A DNA stretch of 5,995 bases from JAGLTQ01 sp964605385 (GTDB lineage Bacteria; Pseudomonadota; Gammaproteobacteria; UBA6429; Thiohalophilaceae): positions 1-5,995 of the forward strand of contig CAZSCK010000110.1 in the NCBI GenBank assembly GCA_964605385.1, given 5' to 3'. The notes under the pieces were generated by a model that had not been told where the DNA came from, ran no database searches, and was given only the letters and a program-made list of their open reading frames with translations. Below, piece after piece: positions 5,725 to 5,995 of the stretch (its first letter is position 1; each line of letters begins with the position of its first letter). The position numbers and the translations under genes are program-made.

Positions 5725-5780
5725 ACAATATATCCAGTCCTGCTAATTTTCATATTTAATAGATATAGTTGGTGATTTCC

Positions 5781-5995
5781 ATGAATCCAGAAGATGTACA
5801 AAAAATGATTGAAGCAGGTTTACCTGATTGCGAAGTGAAAGTTACTGGCGATGGCAGCCATTTTGAAGCAGTTATTATAGGTGAAGTTTTTGAAGGTTTA
5901 TCGTTAGTTAAAAAACAGCAAAAAGTATATGCGACTTTGGGTGACAAAATCACCAGCGGTGAAGTACACGCTTTGACTATAAAAACGTTTACTGC
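5781..5995 (+). CDS. ibaG: IbaG, BolA-family protein (3' end beyond the window)
   Basis: An open frame from ATG 5781 runs off the right edge after 71 residues. It matches E. coli IbaG (YrbA, 84 residues) nearly end to end: GDGSHF (23-28), VKKQQKVY (43-50) and the VHALTIKTFT block (62-71) with the near-invariant BolA histidine H63. H27 in the GDGSHF loop corresponds to the position used in Fe-S binding with monothiol glutaredoxins in BolA_H-type proteins. BolA-family proteins work with such glutaredoxins in Fe-S cluster handling; IbaG is linked to acid stress in E. coli. GGTGA (5771-5775) is a suitable ribosome site. In gammaproteobacteria ibaG usually lies between mlaB and murA, so murA is expected just outside the window. 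About 13 residues are missing at the edge. Confidence 0.92.
   Translation, partial: MNPEDVQKMIEAGLPDCEVKVTGDGSHFEAVIIGEVFEGLSLVKKQQKVYATLGDKITSGEVHALTIKTFT

Noticed and set aside
5756..5953. 65-residue minus-strand open frame at the right end
   Set aside because: It is antisense to the unmistakable IbaG coding sequence.

Overview
This window looks like chromosomal core sequence from an AT-rich gammaproteobacterium in a draft or metagenome assembly. The 100 consecutive Ns at 3137-3236 show it is a scaffold. The lineage call rests on gene content and order (kdsC, yrbG, mlaF-E-D-B, ibaG), which is the yrb/mla neighbourhood of Gammaproteobacteria, and on close similarity to the remembered E. coli proteins. 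Genus cannot be named from this. No mobile element, CRISPR array, rRNA or tRNA was seen.

Layout. The left edge (1-84) holds the last 27 codons of an unrecognised plus-strand gene. A 79-bp nested palindromic element (97-175) follows, then a KdsC-type sugar-acid phosphatase (197-679). Facing it is a four-gene minus-strand cluster, read right to left: a 60-aa putative zinc-ribbon protein (2904-2722), the outer-membrane lipoprotein MlaA (2717-1929), a YrbG-type CaCA exchanger (1889-912) and a 66-aa heavy-metal-associated (HMA) protein (894-694). An 88-bp AT-rich divergent region (2905-2992) separates this cluster from a plus-strand series: a DUF72 gene cut by the gap, mlaF with its 5' end lost in the gap, mlaE, mlaD and mlaB. 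After a probable terminator (5685-5724) comes ibaG, a BolA-family gene that runs off the right edge.

Function. MlaA, MlaF, MlaE, MlaD and MlaB are parts of the Mla pathway, which maintains outer-membrane lipid asymmetry by moving phospholipid between the outer and inner membranes. Here the outer-membrane part and the inner-membrane ABC complex are encoded divergently in one locus. KdsC acts in Kdo (LPS core) or a related sugar-acid pathway, so most of the window concerns the envelope. The one clear departure from the textbook arrangement is that mlaC, the periplasmic lipid shuttle normally between mlaD and mlaB, is missing: only 8 bases separate those two genes. I found no convincing wholly new system. 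The best leads are the missing mlaC, the small zinc-ribbon gene placed directly before mlaA, and the palindromic repeat.
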